Source: VRUE01 sp044867645 (GTDB lineage: Bacteria; Actinomycetota; Thermoleophilia; Solirubrobacterales; 70-9). From it: a stretch of 64,000 bases of DNA. Below are positions 1 to 7,292 of this stretch, piece by piece. Each line of letters begins with the position of its first letter. The stretch's first letter is position 1. Location: positions 97,006 to 161,005 of the forward strand of contig JBIOVI010000025.1 of assembly GCA_044867645.1 (NCBI GenBank), written 5' to 3'. The notes under the pieces are model-generated. The model searched no databases. It saw only the letters and a program-made list of their open reading frames with translations, and was not told the origin of the DNA. A program made the position numbers and the translations under genes.

Positions 1-254
1 GGCAGGTCAGCGGAAGCGGACTGCGCCAGATTTCGATCATCGCACCGGCGCAGGCGCAACCGCAGATAGCCTCCGATCGCGACGAGCCGGTCAGCGGCTC
101 GAACGACATGTTCCAGTCGGTCTCGGCGGTCACTCGCCTCGATGCGGGGGATTACATCGAGCTGGTCGTGAACCAAAGCAGCGGTATTGCACGAGACTCA
201 CTCGCCGACTCAAACGAGTATCCGTTTCTCTCAATGGTCTGGCTAGGTCCGTAA
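1..254 (+). CDS. C-terminal end of an unidentified protein (partial)
   Basis: An open frame enters from the left edge and ends at TAA 252-254, giving the last 83 residues of a protein whose start lies outside the window. The tail reads through SVSAVTRLDAGDYIELVV and ends FLSMVWLGP. Alternating hydrophobic strands and the 'LDAGDYIEL' pattern resemble the last strands of C1q/TNF-like jelly-roll domains of secreted or phage-tail-like proteins, but this is a guess from pattern only. The strong hairpin 30 bp after the stop fits a gene end. Confidence 0.55.
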   Translation, partial: QVSGSGLRQISIIAPAQAQPQIASDRDEPVSGSNDMFQSVSAVTRLDAGDYIELVVNQSSGIARDSLADSNEYPFLSMVWLGP

Positions 255-283
255 CGCACGACACGCAGACGCTACGGATACCG

Positions 284-321
284 ATGCGGAGGGTCCCCCT
301 TTTGCGGGGGACCCTCCGCAT
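284..321. terminator. Perfect 16-bp hairpin between a gene end and tRNA-Ala
   Basis: Arms 284-299 and 306-321 are perfectly complementary (16 bp) around a 6-nt TTTTGC loop. It sits after the stop of the first gene on the plus strand and 3' of the minus-strand tRNA-Ala, so it can end transcription from both sides. There is no downstream T-tract on either strand, so Rho-independent function is inferred from stem strength and position. Confidence 0.6.
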
Positions 322-350
322 GGCGAGTCGACAAGCAAGCAACCAAGCGA

Positions 351-423
351 TGGAGCTAGCCGGACTCGAACCGGCGACCTCCTGGGTGCGATCCAGGCGC
401 TCTTCCAACTGAGCTATAGCCCC
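351..423 (-). tRNA. tRNA-Ala (anticodon CGC)
   Basis: On the minus strand a complete 73-nt cloverleaf is readable. The acceptor GGGGCTA pairs with TAGCTCC, the D-stem is GCTC/GAGC, and the anticodon stem CCTGG/CCAGG encloses loop ATCGCAC with anticodon CGC. The T-arm is CCGGTTCGAGTCCGG and the discriminator is A. CCA is not encoded. It reads GCG, a frequent codon in GC-rich DNA. Confidence 0.93.
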
Positions 424-504
424 GCGGGCGTGGCTGGGAGGAACGTCCCAAAGGCCTCGCAGGAGCAAGAATAACCGCATAGTCTTTAGCTTCCCGGAGC
501 GAGT

Positions 505-1434
505 ATGGGCATTCTCGACGACGCGATCAAAGAGCACTTGGAGCTGAAGCGCCAGCACGGCGCCGGCGAGTCCGAGCTGCAGCAACTCGAGGACGAAGCC
601 TTTGGCGCGGCCGAGCGGCCTGGGGACGAGGAATCGGCTCCCGATCCGCTTGCCGAGGCGCCCACCGAGTTCATGTCGCAGCCGGACCTGGAGCCCGCGC
701 AGTCGCAGGCAGACGATGCGGGAGGGCCAGAGGAGGCAGCATCCGGGACCCAGGAGGCATCCTCTCGTCGCTCGCCGCGAGCCGAGATCGGTGATCTGCA
801 AGAGGCGCCGCCGACGGAGCCACCGGAGTATGTCGAGGAGGCCAAAGACTCAGGGGAGCACCCCGAAGAGCCCGACGAACCCGCCGAGGAGCCCTCGCCG
901 GCGATGGAACACGAGGCCGTGTCCCCCGAGCAGCCCGAGCCAGAGGCGAGCGAACCCGAGCCGGAGATCCCGGCTGGCCCATCGACCGAGGAGCGGCAAG
1001 CGATCGCGGAGCAGCCGACCGAGATGTTCGACGTCGAGGAAGAGCTTGCCTCGTCGCAGTCGGAGGCGCCCTCCGAGGAGGAGCTGGTCGAGGAGAACAT
1101 CGAAGAGCCACGACTGGCTCCGATCGACCCCCTCTCCAGCCTCGATGAGGACAGCGCCGCCGAGATCGACGACGAGGCCGACGACTTCTTCGACGAGAAG
1201 CGGCTCTCCGACGAGCTGGACCAGGCTCTAGAGGCGCCAGCCGAGGACGACGACGAGCCCGAGTACGAGCCGGAGCCTGAGTCCGAGGAGGAGCCGGAGG
1301 GTGAGGCCCAGCCGCCTGCCAACCACGACGAGGACGTGCTCGAGGAGACGCCGGACTTCCTCGAGGAGACTCCCGAGGACGACCAGCTCTGGTTCGAGCA
1401 GAAGCCCCCCAAGGACTTCGACTTCGACGACTGA
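505..1434 (+). CDS. Highly acidic, low-complexity protein of unknown function
   Basis: A 309-residue protein with a short ordinary N-terminus (MGILDDAIKEHLELKRQ, predicted helix, residues 1-35) followed by some 270 residues dominated by Glu, Asp, Pro, Ala and Ser. It has no Cys, no membrane segment and no signal peptide. The bulk is predicted disordered and strongly negative. The N-terminal helix looks like the only folded, probably conserved part, which suggests a docking helix with an acidic tail. It lies between two tRNA-Ala genes, with a weak GGAGCG before ATG 505. Codon use is typical of the window, which argues that it is genuine. Function unknown; I recognise no family. Confidence 0.75.
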   Translation: MGILDDAIKEHLELKRQHGAGESELQQLEDEAFGAAERPGDEESAPDPLAEAPTEFMSQPDLEPAQSQADDAGGPEEAASGTQEASSRRSPRAEIGDLQEAPPTEPPEYVEEAKDSGEHPEEPDEPAEEPSPAMEHEAVSPEQPEPEASEPEPEIPAGPSTEERQAIAEQPTEMFDVEEELASSQSEAPSEEELVEENIEEPRLAPIDPLSSLDEDSAAEIDDEADDFFDEKRLSDELDQALEAPAEDDDEPEYEPEPESEEEPEGEAQPPANHDEDVLEETPDFLEETPEDDQLWFEQKPPKDFDFDD

Positions 1435-1478
1435 TCCCTTGCGCCCCGCCCGGGCGCTCGTCCTACACTTCAGGCGAG

Positions 1479-1551
1479 GGGGCCATAGCTCAGCTGGAAG
1501 AGCGCCGCCTTTGCAAGGCGGAGGTCGCCGGTTCGAGCCCGGCTGGCTCCA
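1479..1551 (+). tRNA. tRNA-Ala (anticodon TGC)
   Basis: A 73-nt cloverleaf: acceptor GGGGCCA pairs with TGGCTCC, D-stem GCTC/GAGC, anticodon stem CCGCC/GGCGG around TTTGCAA (anticodon TGC), T-arm CCGGTTCGAGCCCGG, discriminator A, no encoded CCA. Together with the minus-strand tRNA-Ala(CGC) it brackets the acidic-protein gene. The two tRNAs share the D- and T-arm sequences, so they probably arose by duplication. Confidence 0.94.
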
Positions 1552-1587
1552 TCGTTTTTCGCCGCTCTTGGCTGCTGCGTCAGTCCA

Positions 1588-2259
1588 CTACGCGTTCCGG
1601 CTGACGTAGTCCAGTCGCTTCTCGGCGGTGATGCGCATTCCCTCGTCGACCTGGTCGTCGGCAATCACGGCTGTGAGGGCGTCGATTGCGCGCTGGTCGC
1701 CCTTGCCCAGTATGCCCAGCGCATTGACTGCAGCCGGAAGGACATCCTGAGTCCGCGAGGCGACGACGTCAAGCAGCGCCTGCATTGCATCATCCTTCCG
1801 CGTTGTCACCGCCCCCAGTCCGGACGCGGCCGCGTAGCGGACCCCGAAATCGCGACCCTGGTCGGCGAGCGTGTCGATCAGGGCTTGCACACCGTCAGGC
1901 GTCCTTGCCAGCGCATAGTGGAGCCCGAAAAAGTCATCGATGCGATCGAGCATGGGTGCAACCGCCCGTGGATCCCCGATCTCCGCGAGAATCTCGCCGG
2001 CATCCGCGGCTATTCCAATATTGATTTCGTCCTCGCTGGTGCGCTGCTCATAGTCAGACGGTGGGGCGGGGGTTTCCTGGATCAGCTCGATCAGCGGCTC
2101 GACGGCGTCGGTACCCATCTCCGTGAGTCGTTGCTTTGAGCGCATGTAGCGTGGACGATTGATCAGGCCGATGCTGTCGCGCTCGTTATCGGCGCGCTCC
2201 TGTCGCATCGTCGCCAACTCGGCCTGGAGCTTCTCTTCCGGACTGCGCCTACGGAACAT
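1588..2259 (-). CDS. HEAT-repeat protein
   Basis: A 223-residue cytoplasmic protein. After a charged N-terminal helix (MFRRRSPEEKLQAEL) it contains tandem helical pairs such as DAVEPLIELIQE, DPRAVAPMLDRI, DGVQALIDTLAD, DAMQALLDVVAS and DQRAIDALTAVI, the signature of HEAT/PBS-lyase-like repeats from about residue 45 to 215. Such repeats usually form a curved scaffold for protein contacts. No catalytic motif is visible, so the partner is unknown. It ends next to tRNA-Ala(TGC), transcribed toward it, and upstream lies the 104-bp gap before lipA, in which I see no clear promoter. Confidence 0.8.
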   Translation of the reverse strand: MFRRRSPEEKLQAELATMRQERADNERDSIGLINRPRYMRSKQRLTEMGTDAVEPLIELIQETPAPPSDYEQRTSEDEINIGIAADAGEILAEIGDPRAVAPMLDRIDDFFGLHYALARTPDGVQALIDTLADQGRDFGVRYAAASGLGAVTTRKDDAMQALLDVVASRTQDVLPAAVNALGILGKGDQRAIDALTAVIADDQVDEGMRITAEKRLDYVSRNA

Positions 2260-2363
2260 CTCTCCCTCGCTGTTTCATGCTGAAGACGGCGATCACGCGT
2301 CAACCTACCATCGCCTTGCCAGGTCTCGCGCCTCGTTGGCGCGGCGTGTCGCCAGGCGGTCGC

Positions 2364-3335
2364 TCAGCCTGCCGCGGCGGGCTGCGGCAGGTGCTGGTCG
2401 GCGTGGTAGCTGGAGCGGACCAGCGGTCCGGCGGCGACCGACTCGAAGCCGATCGCGTAGGCCTCGCGCTCCAGCGCCTCGAACTCCTCGGGGTGCCAAT
2501 AGCGCTCGACCGGCAGGTGGTTTTCGGTGGGGCGGAGGTACTGGCCGACGGTCAGCACTTGGACCCGATGCTCGCGCAGGATGCCAAAGGTCTCGATCAT
2601 CTCCTCGAAGGACTCGCCCAGCCCAACCATCAGCCCCGACTTGGTGACGACGTCGGTGCCGCCCATCTCCTTCGCCATCCGCAGCACCCGGGCCGAGCGC
2701 AGGAACTTGGAACCGCGGCGCGCCTTTGGGTAGAGGCGCGGCACCGTCTCGACGTTGTGGTTGAAGACGTCGGGCCGCTCGTGGATCACCTTGGCGAGCG
2801 GCATCTCCTGACCGCGGAAGTCGGGGGTGAGCACCTCGACCTTGCAGCCGGGCGCCTGCATGCGGATCGAGCGGATCACACCGACGAAGGCGCTGGCCCC
2901 GTAGTCGGGCAGGTCGTCGCGATCGACCGAGGTGACCACCGCGTGGCGCAGCCCCATCCTCTTCACCTGGTTGGCGACGCGCAGCGGCTCCAGCGGATCG
3001 TTCCAGCTCGGCACCCCGGTCTTCACGTTGCAGAAGCCGCAGCGGCGGGTGCAGACGTCGCCGAGGATCATGAAGGTCGCCGTGCCGCGCTCCCAGCACT
3101 CGCCGACGTTGGGGCAGTTGGCCTCCTCGCAGACGGTGTGGAGGTTGTCGTTGCCGATCATTGCCTTCAGCCGCCGGTAGGTCGGCCCGCCCGGCGCCGG
3201 CACTTTCAGCCAGGGCGGCTTGCGGGCGCGGCGGAAGGGGACGGCGCCGTCGCCGTCGGTCGCGGTCCCGCCCGGCTTGGCGCGGGAACGGGTGACGTGG
3301 ACGCGCTCGATCGTCTCTGGCACCGGCTCGCTCAT
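2364..3335 (-). CDS. lipA: Lipoyl synthase (radical SAM)
   Basis: A 323-residue enzyme that inserts two sulfur atoms into octanoyl groups on lipoyl domains of 2-oxoacid dehydrogenases, using S-adenosylmethionine. Both iron-sulfur motifs are present: the auxiliary cluster pattern CEEANCPNVGEC (about residues 94-105) and the radical-SAM CTRRCGFC. DDLPDYGA and the C-terminal RSSYHADQ match the family, including the serine near the C-terminus that ligates the auxiliary cluster. The 45-residue N-terminal extension is longer than in E. coli. The start overlaps the lipB stop by 4 bp (ATGA), so the two are translationally coupled. It lies close to the pyruvate dehydrogenase genes whose E2 it would modify. 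Confidence 0.96.
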   Translation of the reverse strand: MSEPVPETIERVHVTRSRAKPGGTATDGDGAVPFRRARKPPWLKVPAPGGPTYRRLKAMIGNDNLHTVCEEANCPNVGECWERGTATFMILGDVCTRRCGFCNVKTGVPSWNDPLEPLRVANQVKRMGLRHAVVTSVDRDDLPDYGASAFVGVIRSIRMQAPGCKVEVLTPDFRGQEMPLAKVIHERPDVFNHNVETVPRLYPKARRGSKFLRSARVLRMAKEMGGTDVVTKSGLMVGLGESFEEMIETFGILREHRVQVLTVGQYLRPTENHLPVERYWHPEEFEALEREAYAIGFESVAAGPLVRSSYHADQHLPQPAAAG

Positions 3336-4066
3336 GCGATGCCGAGCCTAGCGCTGTCGATACCCAGCGCCGTGGGCTCGGTCGGAACCGGCGCTCGGCC
3401 GAAGACCTCTCCGAAGCGATCCACCACCGCGGCGGCGAAGGCGACGAGGTCCTGCTCGGCGCCCAGCTCGCGGCTGAGCGAAGTGACCCGACAGTTGTCG
3501 ATCCCGCAGGGGACGACCCACTCGAAGGGCTGCAGGTCGTTGTTGACGTTGACGGCCAGGCCGTGGGTGGTGACGCCGCGGCTGACGTGGACGCCGATCG
3601 AGGCGATCTTCCGCGCCGCGTCGACGCCGGCCTCCGGGCCCGGCCGCTCGCCCTCCGTCCAGACGCCCGTCAATCCCTCGATCGTCCGCGCCGCCACCCC
3701 GTTAACGCCCAGCGCCTGTATCGCCACCCGCTCCAGCCGTCGCACGTACTCGTGGACGTCGTCGTCGTAGGGCTTCAATGAGACGATCGGGTAGGCGACC
3801 AGCTGCCCAGGACCGTGGTAGGTGACCCGGCCGCCGCGATCGGTGTCGTGGATCTCGATCCCCTGCATTTCGTACCACTCGGCCTGCATCGGCAGCTCCT
3901 CGTCGGTGGAGCGGCGGCCGCGCGTGTAGACGGGTGGGTGCTCGAGCAGCAGCAGCACGTCCGGCACCTCGCCCTCCTGCCGCGCTCCCTCGAGCCAGCG
4001 CTGGGCGACGCGCGCCTCCTCGTAGGGGACGAGCCCGCAGCGGACGACCAGGATTTCATCGCTCAC
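3332..4066 (-). CDS. lipB: Octanoyl-[ACP]:protein octanoyltransferase
   Basis: A 244-residue cytosolic transferase that moves octanoate from acyl carrier protein to lipoyl-domain lysines, the step before LipA. Family marks are RGGRVTYHGPGQLVAYP (about 80-95), the lysine-containing KIASIGVHVSRGVTTHGLA with the catalytic Lys, and WVVPCGI carrying the acyl-thioester Cys. The GTG start at 4066 gives MSDEILVV. No strong ribosome site is visible. It is the first gene of the lipB-lipA unit and is divergent from the membrane-protein gene at 4123, with only 56 bp between them, which must hold both promoters. Confidence 0.95.
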   Translation of the reverse strand: MSDEILVVRCGLVPYEEARVAQRWLEGARQEGEVPDVLLLLEHPPVYTRGRRSTDEELPMQAEWYEMQGIEIHDTDRGGRVTYHGPGQLVAYPIVSLKPYDDDVHEYVRRLERVAIQALGVNGVAARTIEGLTGVWTEGERPGPEAGVDAARKIASIGVHVSRGVTTHGLAVNVNNDLQPFEWVVPCGIDNCRVTSLSRELGAEQDLVAFAAAVVDRFGEVFGRAPVPTEPTALGIDSARLGIA

Positions 4067-4122
4067 TCTTGAAATCGTTGCACGGCGCCCCGGTCTCGTC
4101 TCTATCCTTGGCGCCGCTCCCC

Positions 4123-5745
4123 ATGGTCCAGTCCAAGGCTCTCCGACCCGACTGGCTTCCGGCCGTGGCGCTCAGCGCCGCGCTCGCCGCCGCGATGCTG
4201 GCCTGGAACCCGCAGGTCGGCGACCTCGCCGCCCAGGTCTTCCGCACCGAGCTGTTCCAGCGCGGTGGCCTCGCGATCTGGAACGGCAGCTGGTACGGCG
4301 GCCATTACACCCTCACCTACAGCGTCCTCTTCCCGCCGCTGGCGGCGCTGCTCGGGCCGCGGCTGGTCGGGACCTTGGCCGTCGTCGCCTCCTCCTACTT
4401 CTTCGACCGCCTCGTGCGCGACCGCTGGGGCGAGGCGGCCCGCTGGGCGACGCTCTGGTTCGCGGCCGGCGTGGTGACGCTGCTCGCCGACGGGCAGCTG
4501 ACCTTCGCGCTCGGAGTCGCCTTCGCGCTTGCCGCCCTGCGCTTTCTGCAGCTGAAGCGGCCGGCCTTGGCGCTTGTCGCGGGTGCGGCCTGCGCCCTCT
4601 CGAGCCCGGTCGCGGCTGCGTTCCTGGCCGGCGTGCTGCTGGCTGGCACCCTGCCCCGCGACCGCCGCTCTCACCTGGCCGCGATCTGGGTCGCCTGCCT
4701 CGCGCTCGGCCTGGTGCTCGTCCCCAACCTCGCCTTCCCCGAATCCGGCCAGTTCCCCTTCGCCTTCTCCTCCTATTTGGCGATCCCGCTCTGGTGCGGC
4801 GGCGCGCTCTTCGTCACCCGCGGCCTTGCCGGGGAGGAGCGGCAGCTGCGGCGAGTGCTGATCGCCTACGCGCTGGCGGCGACCGTGTTGTGGCTGGCGC
4901 CCAACCCAATGGGGGGCAACGCGGCCCGCCTCGGCGCGCTGTTCGGCGGGCCGATCCTGGCTGCCGTCGTCCTCGCCCGCCGACCGCGGCTGTCCAGCTT
5001 CTCGACCGCGATCCTCGCGCTGGCCCTGGCCGGCGGCCTCTACTGGCAGGTGACCGCGAGCGTCAATCAGATTGCCCGCAGCGTCGGCGACCCGTCCACC
5101 GCTTCGGCCTACTTCACGCCCGTGTCTTCGTGGTTGCGCGACCATGACGGCAGCACCGCGCGGATCGAGGTGCCGCCGACCGCCAACCACTGGGAGTCGG
5201 CCTACCTGGCGCCGGAATTCGAACTGGCGCGGGGCTGGCTGCGCCAACTCGACACGACCCGCGACGACGTCTTCTATGGCGACGATGAGCCGCTGACCGA
5301 TCGCACCTACCGGACCTGGCTCCACGACAACGCGATTCGCTATGTGGCGCTGCCCGACGCACCACTCGACTACTCCTCGGTTGCCGAGCGGCGCCTGATC
5401 CTGGCCAACCCGCCCTATTTGGAGCCGCGCTGGAGCGACGCCCACTGGCGCGTCTATGAAGTGAGGGAGCCGGCGCCGCTGGTGCAGCCACTCGACTCCG
5501 GGACGGCAGCGGTCCGCTGGCTCGGCCGCAGCGGCTTCGCCCTCGACGTTACCCAACCCGGCGAGTTCCTCGTCCGGGTCGCCTTCACCCCCTACTGGTC
5601 GATCGCCCGCGGCAGCGGCTGCCTGCTCCGCCACGGCGACTGGACCTTGGCGCGTGCGAGCCATCCCGGCGTCTTCCGCGTCGCCGCCGACTTCTCGCTT
5701 CCGCGGGCCTGGAATGCGGTGACCGGCGCCCACAAGACTTGCTGA
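4123..5745 (+). CDS. Multi-spanning membrane protein with large extracytoplasmic C-terminus (GT-C-like)
   Basis: A 540-residue protein. Roughly residues 10-310 hold a run of about ten hydrophobic segments (for example AVALSAALAAAMLAW, LVAGAACALSSPVAAAFLAG, ILALALAGGLYW), with an early loop RTELFQRGGLAIWNGSWYGGHY. The last 220 residues are soluble, with repeated Trp/Tyr/Asp-rich stretches. This topology resembles membrane GT-C glycosyltransferases or YfhO-like proteins, but I see no unmistakable catalytic motif. I chose ATG 4123 because the open frame upstream runs antisense through lipB and has unnatural composition. It is convergent with pdhC, and a weak CCCC/GGGG hairpin lies in the 74-bp gap. 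Confidence 0.75.
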   Translation: MVQSKALRPDWLPAVALSAALAAAMLAWNPQVGDLAAQVFRTELFQRGGLAIWNGSWYGGHYTLTYSVLFPPLAALLGPRLVGTLAVVASSYFFDRLVRDRWGEAARWATLWFAAGVVTLLADGQLTFALGVAFALAALRFLQLKRPALALVAGAACALSSPVAAAFLAGVLLAGTLPRDRRSHLAAIWVACLALGLVLVPNLAFPESGQFPFAFSSYLAIPLWCGGALFVTRGLAGEERQLRRVLIAYALAATVLWLAPNPMGGNAARLGALFGGPILAAVVLARRPRLSSFSTAILALALAGGLYWQVTASVNQIARSVGDPSTASAYFTPVSSWLRDHDGSTARIEVPPTANHWESAYLAPEFELARGWLRQLDTTRDDVFYGDDEPLTDRTYRTWLHDNAIRYVALPDAPLDYSSVAERRLILANPPYLEPRWSDAHWRVYEVREPAPLVQPLDSGTAAVRWLGRSGFALDVTQPGEFLVRVAFTPYWSIARGSGCLLRHGDWTLARASHPGVFRVAADFSLPRAWNAVTGAHKTC

Positions 5746-5819
5746 GCGGGGGCAGTCGCTTCCCGTGACTCAATGCAGGATTGTGGCCCCAATAGGGGGT
5801 GCAAAGCTTCATCCAATCG

Positions 5820-7133
5820 CTAGAGGGCGAGGGAAAGGGGCTCTTCGAGCAGCGACCTGATGCGGGCGAGGAACTCGGCCGCGGGGGCGCCGTAGAGGAT
5901 GCGGTGGTCGCAGGCAAGGTCGACCGACATCAGGTGGGCGGTGGTCAGCTCGCCGTCGCGGACGACTGGGCGCTCCTCGATAGCGCCGACGGCGAGGATC
6001 GCCGCCTGCGGTGGGTTGATCACCGCCGAGAAGCCGTCGATCCCGTACATCCCCAGGTTGGAGACGGTGAAGGTGGCGCCGGAGAGCTCCGGCGGAGTGA
6101 TCTGGCCGTCGCGCACACGTTGCGCCAGCGCCCGCGACTCCGAGGCGATCTGCCGCAGGCCCTTGCGATCGGCGTCGAAGACGGTGGGGACGATCAGCGC
6201 GTCCTTCGCCGCGACGGCGACGCCGACGTTGACCCGCGAGTAGAGCTCGAAGCGCCCGTCCCGATAGGCGCCGTTGGCCCGCGGATGCTCGCGCAGCGCC
6301 AACGCGCAGGCCTTGACGATCATGTCGTTGAAGGAGGGCACGACGTCGCCCGCCACCGCCCGAGCCTTCACTTGGGCCCGTCCCGCCACCGCCTCGCTCA
6401 TATCCACCGTGGCGCGCAGGTAGAAGTGCGGCGCCGTCGCCTTCGACTCCGACATCCGCCGAGCGATCGTCGCCTGCAGCTTCGAGAGGTCTTCGTAGGA
6501 CGTTTGACCCTTCGCGGTCTCGGGACCACCCTCAGCGGCGGCACCCGCGGAAGACGCGCGCTCGACATCCGCCTTGACGATCCGGCCACCCGGCCCGGAC
6601 CCCTCCAGCTGCGTTAAGTCAAGCTGACGTTCTTTGGCGATGCGACGCGCCAGCGGTGAAGCTTTCGGCCGATGCCCGTCGCCGTCGGTCGGAGCTGCCT
6701 CGGCGGTGGTCGGAGCCCGAGACTCATGCGCCCCTCCCGCGGGTGGCGCCGTAGGGGGGACCTCCCCCGAGGAGGCTTTAGCTACCGCAGGGGGAGGTGG
6801 GTCCCCTGCCGTGACAGGACCCGCGGGCCGGGACTCATCGGTCTCTTGCTCTTCCGCCGCTGCGGCGCTGGATCCCTCGGCGTCCTGTCGCTCACCATCA
6901 CCCTCCCCGACCCGCGCAATGGGAGTGCCGATGGCCACCGTCTCACCCTCCTGCACGAGGATCTCCACCAACGTCCCCGCAACGTCGGCTTCATAGGCCA
7001 TGTTCGCCTTGTCGGTCTCGATTTCCACGAGTTCGTCACCCACAGCGACCTCGTCCCCGACCTGTTTCAGCCACTGAAGGATCGTCCCCTCCTCCATCGA
7101 GTCAGACAATCTCGGCATAACCACGTCAGACAC
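5820..7133 (-). CDS. pdhC: Dihydrolipoamide acyltransferase, E2 of pyruvate dehydrogenase
   Basis: A 437-residue E2 subunit that passes acetyl groups from E1 to CoA. The domains are a lipoyl domain at about 1-80 (lipoyl Lys42 in ETDKANM), a long linker at 81-160, a peripheral-subunit-binding domain at about 160-196 (ASPLARRIAKE) and a catalytic core at about 215-437. The catalytic motif reads DHRILYG, so the Asp of the usual DHRxxDG is Tyr, as I recall from cyanobacterial and plastid E2s. The GTG start at 7133 is set by GGAGGG 8 nt upstream and by SDVVMPRLSD beginning the lipoyl fold. Linker residues 100-135 are encoded by a 108-bp palindromic repeat shared with grpE. It is the last gene of the pdh operon. 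Confidence 0.94.
   Translation of the reverse strand: MSDVVMPRLSDSMEEGTILQWLKQVGDEVAVGDELVEIETDKANMAYEADVAGTLVEILVQEGETVAIGTPIARVGEGDGERQDAEGSSAAAAEEQETDESRPAGPVTAGDPPPPAVAKASSGEVPPTAPPAGGAHESRAPTTAEAAPTDGDGHRPKASPLARRIAKERQLDLTQLEGSGPGGRIVKADVERASSAGAAAEGGPETAKGQTSYEDLSKLQATIARRMSESKATAPHFYLRATVDMSEAVAGRAQVKARAVAGDVVPSFNDMIVKACALALREHPRANGAYRDGRFELYSRVNVGVAVAAKDALIVPTVFDADRKGLRQIASESRALAQRVRDGQITPPELSGATFTVSNLGMYGIDGFSAVINPPQAAILAVGAIEERPVVRDGELTTAHLMSVDLACDHRILYGAPAAEFLARIRSLLEEPLSLAL
6729..6836. repeat. Palindromic in-frame repeat element, copy 1 (inside pdhC)
   Basis: These 108 bp match 41564-41671 with 7 mismatches and no gaps. Internally there is an outer inverted repeat (CCCGCGGGT at 6737-6745 with ACCCGCGGG at 6819-6827) and an inner one (6756-6768 with 6790-6806, which carries a 4-nt bulge) around a loop containing GGCTTTAGCTACCGCA. 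On the minus strand it encodes 36 residues of the E2 linker with no stop. Codons GTA, GCT and AAA inside it are unusual for this GC-rich window and are conserved between copies, which speaks for DNA-level copying and not convergent Pro/Ala-rich sequence. Confidence 0.9.
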
Positions 7134-7162
7134 GGGCGATCCCTCCGAGTGCGTCTGGAAGA

Positions 7163-7289
7163 GGGAGTCGGGTGTGTCTCGACGGTGCCTCGCAAAGCGG
7201 CCCCGGCAGGGTGATCCCAGCCGCGAAGCGGCACCGAATTCCACCGCCGGAGGCGGTGGTGGGCAGCCGGCGAGACATACCCGACTCCC
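7163..7289. ncRNA. Candidate structured RNA element in the pdhB-pdhC gap
   Basis: Outer arms 7163-7181 and 7271-7289 are complementary over 19 bp with a single non-Watson-Crick position. Inside lie two further stem-loops. One, at 7183-7236, is built from CGGTGCC/GGCACCG and GCGGC/GCCGC. The other, at 7241-7259, is CCACCGCC-GGA-GGCGGTGG. The whole looks like a three-way junction. It begins 3 bp after the pdhB stop and ends just before the pdhC ribosome site, so it fills the intercistronic space. A regulatory or processing role is inference. Confidence 0.6.
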
Positions 7290-7292
7290 CCA

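Noticed and set aside
284..321. Hairpin as a short relative of the pdhC/grpE palindromic element (both contain GGTCCCC/GGGGACC)
   Set aside because: Outside the eight-base GC core the sequences do not align; simple GC-rich hairpins share such cores by chance.
1470..1664. Small frame opposite tRNA-Ala encoding a typical RTGDLRL-type peptide
   Set aside because: This peptide is a known false protein from the antisense of tRNA genes; the same appears opposite the tRNA near 63.8 kb.
3934..4122. Extension of the membrane protein at 4123 upstream to 3934
   Set aside because: The added residues are Arg/Ala/Pro-rich noise antisense to lipB, with the real signal-like N-terminus at ATG 4123.
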